A stretch of DNA of 64,000 nucleotides from Lineus longissimus. Lineage: Eukaryota > Nemertea > Pilidiophora > Heteronemertea > Lineidae. The position numbers and the translations under genes are program-made. Location: the NCBI RefSeq assembly GCF_910592395.1, contig NC_088319.1:11596001-11660000 (forward strand), read 5' to 3'. Positions 46,533-58,591 of the stretch are shown one piece after another (positions within the stretch are counted from its first letter, which is position 1; each line of letters begins with the position of its first letter). The notes below the pieces were generated by a model. That model searched no databases. It saw only the letters and a list, made by a program, of their open reading frames with translations, and was not told the DNA's origin.

Positions 46533-48802
46533 TAATGTCGGTTATCTGATTCGACACTCCGCACAATCCGATAAATAGCTTTCAGTTTTTTATATCCGCC
46601 CACCACGGGCGTCACACGTGGAGAGGTGGATATAAAACGTGGAACGAATATCAGATGACGTTGGAACGAATCGATCAGATTACCTTGCTTTTTTTTACTA
46701 TCAGTTTTGATGTTTGCGGATTGGTTAACGTTATTATGATATTTGCCAGATGGTGCAGCGTTCTTCCTACGCTCTTCCCGAGCATTTCTTAAGTCCACAA
46801 AATGTGGCATCATTGCTCGGCTATTACTCGTGTCTTTCATGTGACAGATATGCAACAGTAACTCGAGTCTTTGTAAGACAGTTTCGATATGTACATTGTA
46901 TTTTGCGCTATCGTTGTTTCTGGAAGACTGGCAAGTTATTGGATATGGTACATTAGGAGATTCCTCCTACAACTAAACATAAGATGACATAAGGCGATTG
47001 CAACTAAATGTAAGATGATTTGTGAGGTCGAGTGTCGCAAGCTGAAAAAAGCCCGAAGAACCTGATTACATCACGCATCTTCGTAGTTCCTCGTTCGTAG
47101 GGTTGCCAAACCTGCTTTATATCTCATTTGTTCGTGGTTGCTATTTTTCGCAACCTAGATCGTGCATTCCGATCAGCCTTCGTCTCCAACAACTCCAACA
47201 GGTTGCGATAACATCTCTATTCAGCGATACGTTAATTAACCGTCAATCACAGCTATTGAAACCCAATTAAAGGTTTCTAAACTACACTTGCGCACTGAAA
47301 CCCCAATCATAAACGACGGAACAGACATTGAAAGATATCATGAATCAATTAAAATCAGTCATTAGAATATAATTTTTTATCTGATCTCAGGAATTTTTCT
47401 TTTCATTACGAATTTCTAATCAAATTTCCTTTATTTGTAGCATCCAGGTGTATTCCAAGCTGTGCGATATTTCATTTCCCGTGTTGACTGGTGTAGCAAC
47501 CGGGTTTATTCAGCATGTTCAGCGATAATGAACTGTTTAAAAGGTACGACATAATTTGCCTGATTGAAATTAAAGTTGAAATCCTCTGGGTGACTGGAAA
47601 CAACTTTTATTAAACACGTTCTGGGCCTGGTTGTTCAAAACAACGTCATGCGGAAGAGATTTGTTGATATGCTGAAACTCGCCGACTTAGGACAGAAGCC
47701 ACCCGCAGGAACACTGGCCGAAAAAACCGCACTGCTTACATTCCCGGTACCTGCAGTCCATCCAGTCTCCCAATAATAGTGCGATTTTGGTGGATACATA
47801 TGGGGATCTTGTGCACGATGATCATCGATCAAGATTGGAATGAAAGTCTCCCAGGGCTAAGAGGTCAACATTGGGATAATAATCGACGATGACATGGACA
47901 TCATCGCATGGTCCAAAGACATGACGCGTCTCCTAGCGCGTCAGTGCATGAAAATTTACATCCTGGCATAGCCAGTGGTTTTCAATATACTACGCCTGTC
48001 GACATTTCGACGTAGGAGTAAAAAGAAAACTGATCTCAGGATGGGGCAAATAAGTCCCCAGTCTCTTTCAAAATCAGCCACGTCGTTGGTTTCTTATTGA
48101 CGAGGTCATGAACTATCTAAATCTTGGGGTTAAACAAGAACAGCTAATTAACGCGTTGTTTATTGCTGAAGAATGATCAAGAGACCTTTATATCCGTTCA
48201 AAGTACACTGCAAGGATTATGAGAGTGTGTAGTTGACATTACAGGGATGATTATAGATAAAATGAGATCATCAGGTACAATGCTAGGTTGATACTGTTCT
48301 TGTTCAGTATGTAGTGAGGACGTATTCGTGCCGGCGGTAGAAATGCGCATGCGGATCCGTAAAGGTTCCCCTGATGGAAAATAAGAGGATTTTTTCGGAA
48401 ATGGCCAGCCAAACACGAATGGATCCATAAGTAGCCACTTGCGACATTAAGGGTCGACCATAGGCACCACCATTTTGGATCGACCTTGAAATTCGCATTC
48501 ACTTTGTTTTGAAAGAGTTCTTACTGCATTAGGGTTTCTAGTTCCAGCCAAACCCTTAACTCCGCTCATAAGTTTTTGGGTCGTTAAAAAACTAATACTC
48601 ACTACATTAGTGAAAAGCAATCCAATCGACTTACTTGGATATGCGTACCTGATGACTTTTCCGTCAACAATGGAGATTCGCTATTGTCTTGATGACATTG
48701 GTGGGGATTACCGCTCGGGCGATTCGGAGAAAGGATACTAAATACCTGTACTTATGCCTCCTCATCCTTCCTGGGAGTCATTACTGAAGTAATGGTCGCA
48801 TC
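46533..48802. other. No recognised gene
   Basis: A 42-codon frame from the ATG at 47648 looks protein-like but is short and unidentified. It follows directly on a GGCCTGGTTGTTCAAAAC repeat word. No leucine-rich repeat exons of the Toll-like pseudogene downstream were recognised here. Confidence 0.35.
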
Positions 48803-48859
48803 ATGGTATTGGTGAGTGTTATCCGTGATGAGAAGACTGGGGGACTTAGGCAGAATAAT

Positions 48860-49472
48860 AGAACGTCCAATGCATATAATAACTATGAAATGTATTGTTG
48901 GTATGTGCCAGGCTGCGCTTCGACTCTCTCACTCGTCTTCGGTTTCATTATTTCACTCAGGTACGGATTTATGCTAATCAGGGCAAGATGGCGGGGCTAC
49001 CGCTCAATCGAAGGGCGAAGTTCAAGTGGGACGTGTTTGTGTCGTAAATCGAAGATGATGCTGGCTACAGGATCTGCCTCCACAACCGGGACTTCACCAT
49101 TGGGCAGTTCATCACCGACAGCATTGTCAAATGCATCGACAGGAGCCGAAAAACCCTTCTGATCCTGAGCGACGACTTTGCCGCCAAGTCTCAATGGTGC
49201 CAACTGGAGCTGAGTGTAGCGGAGTACAAGTTGTTCTATGATGATCGAGATGTTTTGATATTAGTCAAACTGAGTGACGTGTCCCCCTGCATACTTCATC
49301 GGAACAATGCAAGTGGTCATACGCACTTAAGACTCATATCACGTGGAGTGACTACGTGGCTAAGCAGGACCTGTTCTGGAAGCAGCTGGTGGTGGTTCTG
49401 AAGCGTCCTCCAGGGGTGGGGCTTGAGGAACTTGAAGACTGGGAGAACTGCACTTTTGATGATAAACAGTAA
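48860..49472 (+). pseudogene. Toll-like receptor pseudogene (transmembrane + TIR domain)
   Basis: A transmembrane helix (LSLVFGFIISLRYGFML near 48920-48980) and basic juxtamembrane residues are followed, after a one-base frame change, by a TIR domain, the adaptor-recruiting cytoplasmic module of Toll-like receptors. Box 1 reads KWDVFVS then TAA (49045-49047) where Tyr is expected. About 15 residues before GYRICLHNRDFTIG (box 2/BB loop) are deleted, and the usual Pro of RDxxPG is Ile. SRKTLLILSDDFAAKSQWC and YDDRDVLILVKLSDV continue the domain. A further frameshift near 49325 leads into HITWSDYVAKQDLFWKQLVV (box 3 FW). The frame ends at 49472. No leucine-rich repeats were identified upstream. 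With a stop, a deletion and frameshifts it should be non-functional. It may be a decayed member of an expanded invertebrate TLR family. Confidence 0.85.
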
Positions 49473-52400
49473 ATTCTCGGCATGTCCCCTCGCTTTTGAT
49501 GTACTATGCCCAGCGGCTCGGAAAAGGCACGCCGTGATTATATCTACATGTACACGCATTGCCATCTTGTCATGTATCCGAGTCGCACGGAGCGTCCTTG
49601 TTGTAATAACCTAATGTAGACCAGAGACGATCCTGTCCTACAGTTAACATATTGAGTTAGAATCGATCATTTGAGGCTAATTTGAAACTTAAACTGAATC
49701 ACTGCCTGTCAGTCGGATGCATTTAATTATATTAAATTCAATCGTAGGTTGTCAGTGTGTGCATATCCAGGAATAAAAGACATTATATCCAGCGGTGGAT
49801 TTGAGGAGGGGGAAGCGGGGATGGGTGTGGGGCATGTGGCGCATTTTCCTCTTTTCGATGAATTTTTAGGGTGCCTCTCCCCAAAGAAACTTAGTGCTAC
49901 TCGTGATTACCTAACTCGAGGCACAATCGGAAAGAAGTCGTAACGTCAGGTGTCATTATTATTGCTATGCCGTCTATCACCAACACTCTGACGTCAAACG
50001 AACCTTTCCGTTTTGCCTTTACACGTATTACTCAAATACTATTTGTTGCATAGGCATACAAGTTTAAAGAGAGGTCGTCAAAATTTCATCGCACAATTGT
50101 AAATTACATCAGAAGCGCGATCGTAAAGTGCTGTTTCATTTGAGCTTAACGAACATTGTAACACCTGCGCTAAAACATTGACTCAATTTCATATTGTAAT
50201 CAATATTGCATCAATTGCTATAGGTTCCGCGGAATGAAGCTGTACAAAATGTGCATCTCGATGCGAAATGGCTTCATCTAGCTTCCAATTTCGAAAAATG
50301 TGAAGTAATTGCGAACTCGAGATTCAGACTATTGAGATGTTATGGAAGTTGGTAAAAACAAATATTCTGATCCAGGGTCGTGATGAGGTTTTTTAAACAT
50401 GCATTCGCTGGAATGATGGAAATATTGATTTCCCGTTTCCGTGAACTTGCTTCTGATAGAAACCCGATGATCTAACCAGGTCTTGCTGATTGTCGATATC
50501 CTGAGTTTTACAAAATGGCGGCCGATACTCAGAAACCGGAACACGTGTCGTTCTCGCGTTTCCTAGCCATTCTCGCGTTTGCGAGATATTCAAAGCTCAA
50601 TAATTTTTGTCACCTTGCATTTTACTCGAGGCAGATGCTGTGAGTTTGCGTATGTGCAGAAAACAACACTCCCATCGTGGCAATTCTGAGCTTACCCAAC
50701 CATTTTGGAGAAATACGCATTCAAATGCCTCGGCATACTCTAGAAACCGTGTATAGGGTCGTCCACGATTATCAATAAACAGTGTACTCTGGCGGTTGGG
50801 GTGGGAGGGTTAGCGACAAATACTCGTTTAAGCTTGGTGGTGGTGGTGGTTGTGGTGTCGGGGGGGGGGGGGGAAAAAGGAGCAAGTATCCGTTGTATTC
50901 TTCAAAATATTCACCTGTAGATAATATGGATGACCACCCTGAGTGCATGTGAGAGATTATTGACGTAATTAGACCACGCACTCTGGCATCCATGATAAGT
51001 AATATGCATCCCAGTAATGCGTACATTTTATGATATCGTCGTATCTATAATAGTCCACATCATAAAGTCACGGACTTTCCGCTATTGCTGTATCAGTAAT
51101 CATATCAACGCCTCTTGTATTTGTCTCCTGGGCAAACTATCTACCGGCAATCATTTCATAACAAACGGACCATATACTATTACTGATAAATCGAGAAATC
51201 AACATCATTTTGCGGCCTTTTCTCCAAAAAGATATTGCATGATCACGCGATTCAAAGATCTGGTGTGTTATATTTGGTTGATGGATGGTGGTGGTTTCCC
51301 CATAAAACAAGATAGTGGGCAAATTAAGCTACTGTTTACCTATAGTGTAGTATAGCCCGCCAAGCTTGAGTATACTTGGATATCTTGCCTTTTGTGGGAC
51401 GAGTCTGGCTGGTCTACCGTCTACCCGTATGGGTCTATGTGGTCGTGCAGAGTTATCCATTTCTTATACTGCCCAAATGTTTCTGGCTAATGCCGTTATT
51501 CTCAACTTAGTTTTTGTGGTCGGATATTGAGTTGACAGCTGAGCGTCACTTATTGCGCCACTCCGACAGCCCACAGAAACCTATTCAATGCCATATTCAC
51601 CTCACGTCCTTTGTAAGTAATATTCTAATTACATTCGATTCAATTCTCGTTTCTCGAAGAGATATATCCTCTTTAAACCACACAAGACCAATTAGAAACA
51701 CATTCCAAATAAATATCAGTATCATAAACTCTCCCATTGCAATTCTTTTTGAACTATAATAGCCCAATCTGTCAAGATGCTTTCACTTCAGTCTCCAACC
51801 TAGGCTATTAACGTAGCAGCCGCATCATGAATTTTAAACAGTTGATGAATTAGATATCACACTATCAAGAAATAGAATACCCAGAGCGATATGTCATTGT
51901 AATTTGTACGGCACTTTTGTACTGTAAACCATCAAAATTTGCCTTGTTAAGACAGCAGAGTAATTAATATTTAGGCCTAGGTGTGAGTGGGCTTTGTTTA
52001 AAGACAACAGACCACGCATTTGCCAAGGCATGAATTCTTTTAACTGCGAGGTAAACGACCAAAAACGTAATGTTAGTGAATTTTTCTGTATATATGATGA
52101 AAACTCATGTTTACTTTCTTAGTTATTCTACTGGACATTCGTATCACGATCCAACATTTATCACTCTGATTGCCAGAAATCAAGCGTGTCTCTAAGGTCC
52201 TTTAATTAAAGGGCGTCCTTCGAATATAGCTCAAGTAGAAGTGCCTCTAATGACTATTAAAGTCGGACATGTTTTGTGTATAGATCAGTTGGAGACATTG
52301 AATCTTACATGTATGCAATGGTGTTGGCAAAACCCTTGGGAACAAAATAAAAAATTTTTCCCTATCGGTATCTATCTTTTATTCAATATTCACTTCTAGC

Positions 52401-52902
52401 GAATTGATGCGATTATCCTGTCCACTCTTAAAATTAATTTAGTAAAGAATAACTTTATTTTATAGTAACATTTTACTACTCTCGTGGTTCCTATTCCACA
52501 AACCGTGAAGTTAGTTGTTTCGACTATCAAAATTATTGCAATTTTCAGCCATTTCAATGTTTATTCTTTACTAGTTGATGGTTAAATGTTGCTACTGTCT
52601 TTACTTATTTCACAGTTAGTGCAATGGGAAACACCAGACGAGTACTTTTACTAATATATTCTAAGAATGTATGTGCATGTAGATTTCTAAACACTATATA
52701 ACGTTCAGGCATATGTTTACACTGTTGTGCGGGCGATTCTCAAACCATAGTCTGAAAAAGGTGTCCATTCCCCCAATGGCAAGTCACTGTAACCACAGGA
52801 ACTCTCTTTTGCTTAGGCAAATGATGCTTTTAATACTTGTGTGTATTCCCCGACATGCCCCTTTTGTCTACCACCAGTCTCCATAATGATCAATTCATAG
52901 TA
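49473..52902. other. No recognised gene
   Basis: It contains GGT repeats and a run of about 14 G at 50838-50874, which create a false proline-rich frame on the minus strand, and a palindrome CCTTTAATTAAAGG near 52199. No supported exon. Confidence 0.35.
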
Positions 52903-53079
52903 CAGTAGAACCTCCTTTAGTCGACACCTCAATATTAAGGACTCCCTCTCTTTTAAGGACACTAGTTTTGGCCCAGATCGGTTGTTTTCTTTCAATTCGA
53001 CCTCTTTTATTAGGACACATCTCTATTAAGGGCAGCACTTGTCAGTCCCACAGGTGTCCACAGTAGAGAGGTTATTCTG
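52903..53079. mobile_element. TA-flanked MITE, copy C
   Basis: The left end CAGTAGAACCTCC and the complement of the right end CAGAATAACCTCTC are flanked by TA (52901-52902 and 53080-53081). It is 177 bp. The inner sequence is the complement of copy B (AACAACCGATCTGGGCCAAA against AACAACCAAGTTGGGACTAA), so it lies in the opposite orientation. These are pogo/Tc1-type ends with no ORF. Confidence 0.75.
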
Positions 53080-53295
53080 TATTTCTTCCATATAGCACCT
53101 CTTTGCCATTAATGGTCTTGCTAAGATGTTGTCCGAATATTCTTTGGCATGTAGTCACCGTGGGTAGAATGTTGGCCGTAGTCTTATCTAAAAGCAAACG
53201 CCATTCCTTCAGATTTTGAAACTGAATTGGAAAAGTACCAATTGTGTAAATACGTACCGCATAAATTTCAACAGTGCCGTTGTGTAGCCTGAACT
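53080..53295. other. Spacer, no feature
   Basis: Short unique spacer; nothing seen. Confidence 0.3.
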
Positions 53296-53441
53296 ACAAA
53301 TAGACACAGTGTTAAACAGGTGTTATATCAGACAATTATCTTGATAGAATAAGAAGTAACATTAAAAACAAATAGACACGAGTTGAAACAGGTGTAATAT
53401 ATTCAGTCAATTATCTTGATAGAAGAAAAAGTAACGTTAAA
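53296..53441. repeat. Tandem duplication, 72-bp period
   Basis: Two copies starting at 53296 and 53368: ACAAATAGACAC, AACAGGTGT, CAATTATCTTGATAGAA, AAGTAAC-TTAAAA. Identity is high. Confidence 0.85.
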
Positions 53442-54449
53442 AACATGACCAGGCGCTGATTTTTACTCGGCGCCACTAGCTCCGTCACCCCTAGTGTATT
53501 ACAGATCATCATCTACTTCAACTGAAAAACATGCCATTATGGAGCTCGTTTTCTTGGATGTATGAGAGTAGCTTAAAGTTGTTAAACCTATTTACTACTA
53601 GGGTACCACAAACGACAGGTGGAAGTTACTCGAGAACGACCATTATGCTCAACGTTAAAAGACTGCAAAGAATTCTGTTATTGACACTGACTCCAGTTTT
53701 TGCTATAGAAATATAATCGGCATACATTGTAGCGTTATTTAATAGCGCTATGTTGCATATGTTATTGCCTCTTTAGTCTAACAGACTGATACTGATTATC
53801 AACATCTTAGATATTCTTGATGTTGCTTTCGAATGGCCATTAATCAGAATGTAATGAGTATAAGTACCAGGGTTTCTTAGGGTTGTTAGAGCAGATCTCT
53901 GCGTCGATTCCCGGAGAGAGAATGATGAATTGACGAGGTAAATCATACGCAATCGTGTATTTTATTACAAGCTGTACAATTTTCGTGTCATTATTCTTCG
54001 GTGCTGTAATATATCATGCTGTTCGCAAATGTATAGTTATAAATATTTTTTATATCATAAAAAGGTAAGCTACATGTAGTATGAATAGTTCACAGAGAAC
54101 GCAATTAGTTTCCATTCTCTCTCAAAATTGATAAGTAACAATAAATACTTTCTGGTAATTTTTACTACTCTGGTAGTTCCTGTTGCACTGACAGTGAAAG
54201 TATTGAAATAGTAAATATCGAAATTTAAATTTTTAATTTTTAACAACTTTTTTTGAGCCAGAATAACTAATTTGGTTAGTTTCACTAATATTTTTTTACT
54301 AATATCATCGTCGGTGCAATTGGAACTATGGGATTATTTGTTTTTACCAAAGTCCTCTGAAATTGTTTTTTTACCAATAACTTAAGTGTAGATGGGCAAA
54401 ATTATGTAAGGGGGAATAATTGGATGATTCGATCTGTAATCAATATAAT
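53442..54449. other. No recognised gene
   Basis: AT-rich; no domain in the short open frames. Confidence 0.35.
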
Positions 54450-54975
54450 TTCAAAGTCATGAAAAGACAGCAGGATATTTGCGCAAAATGCAACTACCGC
54501 CTCAGGCAATTATAGGTGAACACTTATGGACGATGGCATTGCTTGAAATAATGAATGGTTGATCAGATGTTGAGCAATAAATCATAGTGACATGTTGTAA
54601 AATTAATTTGTTGTTAATCAGAAGATTTAAGTTGATAAGAACAAGACAGCGAAATATTTACGTAAAATGCTACACCCGCCTCAGGCAATTATAGGTAAAT
54701 GCTTATGGAAGATGTCATTGCTTTAAATTATGAATGGTCGATCTGATGTTCGGCAATAAATCATAGTGACATGTTGCTGAATTTCGTTTTTGTTGATAGG
54801 AAAATTAAGTTGATAAGAAAAAGACAGCAGAATACTTGCGTAAAATGTTTTTACTCATGCCTCAGGCCATTATAGGTAAACGCTTATGGAAGATGTCATT
54901 GCTTGAAATGATGAATGGTTGATGATATCCGGCCCCGGGCAATAAATCATATGGTGACATATTGCTGAATTTTCT
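54450..54975. repeat. Tandem triplication, ~179-bp period
   Basis: The anchor GCCTCAGGC-ATTATAGGT occurs near 54500, 54679 and 54858. It is followed each time by CTTATGGA-GATG-CATTGCTT, ATGAATGGT-GAT, CAATAAATCATAGTGACAT and AAGACAGC. The third copy is slightly diverged, with an inserted CCGGCCCCGG. Confidence 0.9.
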
Positions 54976-55296
54976 TGGCAGTTTTCTTTGACGCTCGAAT
55001 TGTCTTTCGACGTTTCTAGAAGATCTAGTTCTCAAACAAAAAACAAACAAATACTACGAAATTTATTAGTTGGCAGATCCTCTGATGACATGATTGACTT
55101 GCTGAAATGAACGGCTTGTGTGTCATGGGATTGTGCTCCATGCCCGCAGCTGCTCAGTCGTGGAAGGCCAGCGATCGCATTTGGTCCCTTGAGAGCAATT
55201 CGTCATCTTCAAACGATTCTAAGTGAGTTGATAAAATGTCAAAATCGACAGAGCTAAAGCCTTCCTCGATCAGTAACCTATCCTCCAAATCATCAC
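54976..55296. other. No recognised gene
   Basis: Unique sequence upstream of the SINE. The minus-strand frame through it is a SINE artefact. Confidence 0.35.
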
Positions 55297-55585
55297 TGGG
55301 GTGGTGTAGTAGCTCGGGTCTCTGGCTAGCTGGTATGAGGCCCCTGGTTCGAACGCCATCGTCAGCCTGAGACATTAGGCAGGTCTCTTTGCCTACCTAC
55401 CTAACTCCAACCAGGTCTTCAAATTGGTGCCAGTCGGAATTGCTCAAAAGTTGTAGCTCTAATTGAGCTGCTCATCTGAATCCTACTGACAGATTTTCAG
55501 TTTGAGAATAAATGTTTAAAAGCACTTTGAGAATGCTGTACATTACATGTAAAAGCACTACATAAGAACTTACATTTACTCATTA
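55297..55585 (+). mobile_element. tRNA-derived SINE
   Basis: The head reads GGGGTGGTGTAGTAGCTCGG (A-box region), and CTGGTTCGAACGCC (B-box) follows about 35 bases later. This is the arrangement of a tRNA gene, but without a foldable acceptor stem or anticodon arm. A central body follows. The tail AAAAGCACTTTGAGAATGCT and then AAAAGCACTACATAAGAA is the LINE-like 3' end used for reverse transcription in many invertebrate SINEs. Length is about 290 bp. The minus-strand frame ending over the head (GVRTRGLIPASQRPEL) is a by-product of the B-box. Confidence 0.8.
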
Positions 55586-55989
55586 ACTCAAATCGCCTTG
55601 TGTGTCACAGGGAGTGCCCTTACAATTCGGAGGTTATACACTATTAAGTAAAAGATCACCGTAAAGGAGAAACGAGTAATCGACTCTTTGCCCACAAAGA
55701 TTATCCACTGTACAGTTTCTCGTGTTCCACACTATATACTCTTCATAGCAAATTCCGTTTGACTGGAAACCATGTCAGGTTTTCTGCTGCTATTACGGCT
55801 CTAAATATTTAATGACAGAATGTCTGAGCGGCGGTATTAGATGAATCTGTTGTGATAAACAGTAGTTTAAGTAATAGTGCATTTAAATCTGTAGTCGGAT
55901 TTACGAAGAAGGGTAATTAAGTAAATCAGCATGGGTGATTCTTTTTCGTTGACTGGTGTTGCATCTAGCTGGAAGAAATTGAGAAAGAA
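55586..55989. other. No recognised gene
   Basis: Unique AT-rich spacer. Confidence 0.35.
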
Positions 55990-56449
55990 ATATGAATGAT
56001 TGAATGAATGAATGAAAGTTCATTTATATAACGCAAAATCCAAAATATTTGTTTAAATGCGGTTCAAGAGCGTCAACAGTCTTAGCTTTTGAACGTCAAC
56101 ACCAAGCTCACTCCAAAACCTTGCCGCTTGGACAAGGAAGGTCGAAAGTCAACATACAGCCACAGTCACAATGTCTAAACTTTTGCTCCTTTAATTTCTC
56201 AAATTCAATCTTATCGCCCTCTGAGCACCAAAATCCCTCGTCACAGCCCGCGCCATCATCGATTATGACAGATCGATTCAAATTTCCTTGAGATGTCAAT
56301 ACGGAGATGAAAACACTTGATAAATCGAAATATTTGTGGAGACATTTGGATGTTTTAAGTGCATTTAAAATTCTGCTATCTAATGCTCTCAGTGGAAAAT
56401 TGGTACGTAAAAGCATTCTGGTCATTTCAATCTCATCCTTCGATTTCAA
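55990..56449 (-). mobile_element. LINE (non-LTR) 3' fragment, minus strand
   Basis: Read on the minus strand, the segment ends TTTTGCGTTATATAAATGAA followed by (TTCA)n at 56010-55992, a 3' tail typical of non-LTR retrotransposons. Upstream, a 113-codon minus-strand frame (56449-56108) contains CDCGCMLTFDLPCPSGKVLE. No reverse transcriptase motif is present. I read it as a 5'-truncated insertion containing 3' sequence of the element; the family is not assigned. Confidence 0.5.
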
Positions 56450-56689
56450 CCTGAAGTTTTTATACCAATAGCTTCTTATTTTTTGCGTTTGATACTGAAT
56501 AAAATGTAACGATTTCTCGTTCCATGTACATTAATTAAAGGGTCAACTTGGGCACAAGAATTTTATTTTGTTGACAAAAACGGCTTCCAGCAGGACCTCA
56601 CATTCTCCATTCAGGATTAATGAAAACTCTTTGAACTGCAATAAACAATGCACTAGAATGGTTTGTAACCTTAGGCCTGCCTGAAATGT
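56450..56689. other. Spacer, no feature
   Basis: Nothing supported. Confidence 0.3.
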
Positions 56690-56890
56690 TCACTGCCTGC
56701 GGGAAAATATCTTTCTGCCCCCGTAAAATCTATAAAAGGAGTTTCAAAATCGACCTGCTACTGTTAGTTGATATTGTTCAAAATCATAAAAGAAATTGAC
56801 ATTTTCAAACCAAATAACCAACATTCCCGCAGTATTTATGCATGACAGGGCTTTTCAGAGTTTTATCCTCACCGTTCCATGCTAGCACTC
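56690..56890. repeat. Dispersed repeat, copy 2
   Basis: Same word order as 24780-24995: CTGCCTGCGGGAAAATATCT, CCCCGTAAAATCT, TTTCAAAATCGACCTG, CAAACCAAATAACCAACATT, GCATGACAGGGC, CGTTCCATGCTAGCA. Both copies are in the same orientation. Confidence 0.7.
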
Positions 56891-57848
56891 AGCTTGAGGG
56901 GCTCATCGAATTGACCTAGGAAACGGAATGAACCCAGAGATAGAAAGAGATATACATCGCTAAGTTGGCACAAAGTCTTGGAGGTACATGTATATACAGT
57001 TCTTGCCCCGATTATAAATGCATGCTACAGCTGCCTCTAAAGTGTAATGAATAAGATTGTAGATCTTCATTAAAATTTCATCATCCGTACGAAATTTAAT
57101 TATGAGGAATTGTAAGCCAAATCTGATTTCATAGTACATTATTGTCAGTAGAATCACCACATGTGTTAACCAATCAAATCCGCATCAAAATCATGTCAAA
57201 TTAAGCATGACTAATTACTTCTTATGAAAATATCAATATATCTAATAACGTAGAGAAAGTATTAATTGAAATCCGATTTAGTTCCATGCATTCATTCGAA
57301 AATGAAGACTTAGCCTGTCTATGGTTTTATACAAACATGATTAACGATGCATCAGAGTTACGGCAATTAGAAAGGTCCCGCTTTTGATTCGAAAACGAGA
57401 ACGAGATGACATTTTGACAACATATTCCGGGTTGCCTGTTATCAGAATTGCATGAAACTGCATGTCTTCAGTGTCTGCTATGCCTAGAAACAATAATACA
57501 AAACAAATGAACACTTCTTGAAGACGTCAACCAGAGAAAAAAATCAACTCGTTTTCGTTGTTGTTCTCGGATCAACGTCTGAACCTCTTTCTCATAAATG
57601 GCTGCCGAGACAATGACAGAAGTGAACATCTAGAGATAGTTGCTGCTTCTTTTATAAGATGCATAGTGTTTTTCACTAAAACCAAGAATTCACAGGCACA
57701 ATCCCCCTCCCCCCCCCCCTACAAACACACCATGAACCGATCACACTTGGACTTTCTGCGTCATCAGGATAGGTCCGATCAGAAATCACAATTCAGTTCA
57801 AAATAATGCTGAAATCACTGAACCTATTGCTGCGGTTAGAACATCTTC
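56891..57848. other. No recognised gene
   Basis: It contains a C-rich run (CCCCCTCCCCCCCCCCC) at 57703-57719. Nothing else was seen. Confidence 0.35.
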
Positions 57849-57922
57849 AGGAAATCAGGGGAATTAATGTTCGCTTCTTCACCAGGGCCCGATGAGAAGT
57901 GAATATTAATCCCTGATTTCCT
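57849..57922. repeat. Hairpin of precursor-microRNA size
   Basis: AGGAAATCAGGGGAATTAAT, then GTTCGCTTCT, pairs with AGAAGTGAATATTAAT and CCCTGATTTCCT. The stem is about 29 bp with a few mismatches and a bulge, and the loop is 16-18 bases. Size and imperfect pairing fit a precursor microRNA, but also an old MITE remnant. Strand cannot be decided. Confidence 0.5.
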
Positions 57923-58351
57923 CGGGATACGGTTAGATTGATACTTTACTTAGTAAGGAGTAGATTCGAAAAAATGTCCGAACTGTGAATACAAAACACA
58001 TGCAGATTTAAGCAACCAGAGAACGCACAAGGGATATATGCGATAAAACGGTAAGTATAGTTTGAGGCCAAGTGAAATCTCTGGGGCACTGAAGAATCTT
58101 CAGAATACTCGGTGGTACTTATTTTTCATCCATTTATTAAGATCGTTCTTACAAGATGTCTTCAGGGATATTTGGATAGCTTCGTTTATGTCATGTATGG
58201 TTTTGAAATGAAACATCACGGTTTTCAAGGTTATAAACTGTTCCACTGATTGAAAGCGATATTGTTCATTTCATATGTTAATTTACTCCAAAATCTGTTG
58301 GCATAATATCTCTAAAGATGAATTCAATTTGTTATGAAATAGGCCCTATAA
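57923..58351. other. Spacer between hairpins
   Basis: AT-rich, no feature. Confidence 0.3.
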
Positions 58352-58478
58352 GAAGTATTTGGGTTACTTTGGTAAGAATTGACCTTTTGACCTAGTATCG
58401 TGTGTTAACAATGTACTTAAGACACACGAAACTAGGTCAAAAGGTCAATTCGTCCCATAGTCACCCACATACTACTAA
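58352..58478. repeat. Long inverted repeat with 30-bp near-perfect core stem
   Basis: 58376-58405 (GAATTGACCTTTTGACCTAG and TATCGTGTGT) pairs with 58422-58451 with a single mismatch, around a 16-base loop. Weaker pairing continues outward to about 58352 and 58478 (TATTTGGGTTACTTTGG against its partner). It could be a small palindromic element or a hairpin RNA source. No target duplication was identified. Confidence 0.7.
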
Positions 58479-58591
58479 CATATCAAGGTTTAGCACTAAT
58501 ACACGTAGAAGATGATCCAATATATGATCAATGTCATGATTTTCAAGGTTAAACCAGCTTGGTACAGTGTACGAAAATGACTTAGCGTCCT

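Noticed and set aside
47648-47776. 42-residue protein-like frame (MRKRFVDMLKLADLGQKPPA)
   Set aside because: Short, without homologue that I know or splice support, and directly adjacent to a repeat word; kept only as a note.
49790-49830. TATCCAGCGGTGGATTTGAGG followed by G-rich sequence, resembling a hAT terminus
   Set aside because: No complementary second end or 8-bp duplication was found nearby.
50772-51026. Proline-rich minus-strand ORF
   Set aside because: The proline run comes from GGT repeats and a poly-G tract; the rest has no coding character.
55297-55370. Possible functional tRNA gene
   Set aside because: A- and B-box-like sequences are present, but no acceptor stem pairing or anticodon arm is seen, and a LINE-type tail follows, so it is a SINE.
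55154-55375. Minus-strand ORF with GVRTRGLIPASQRPEL
   Set aside because: It is the SINE head read backwards; similar peptides arise wherever the B-box GGTTCGAA is translated.
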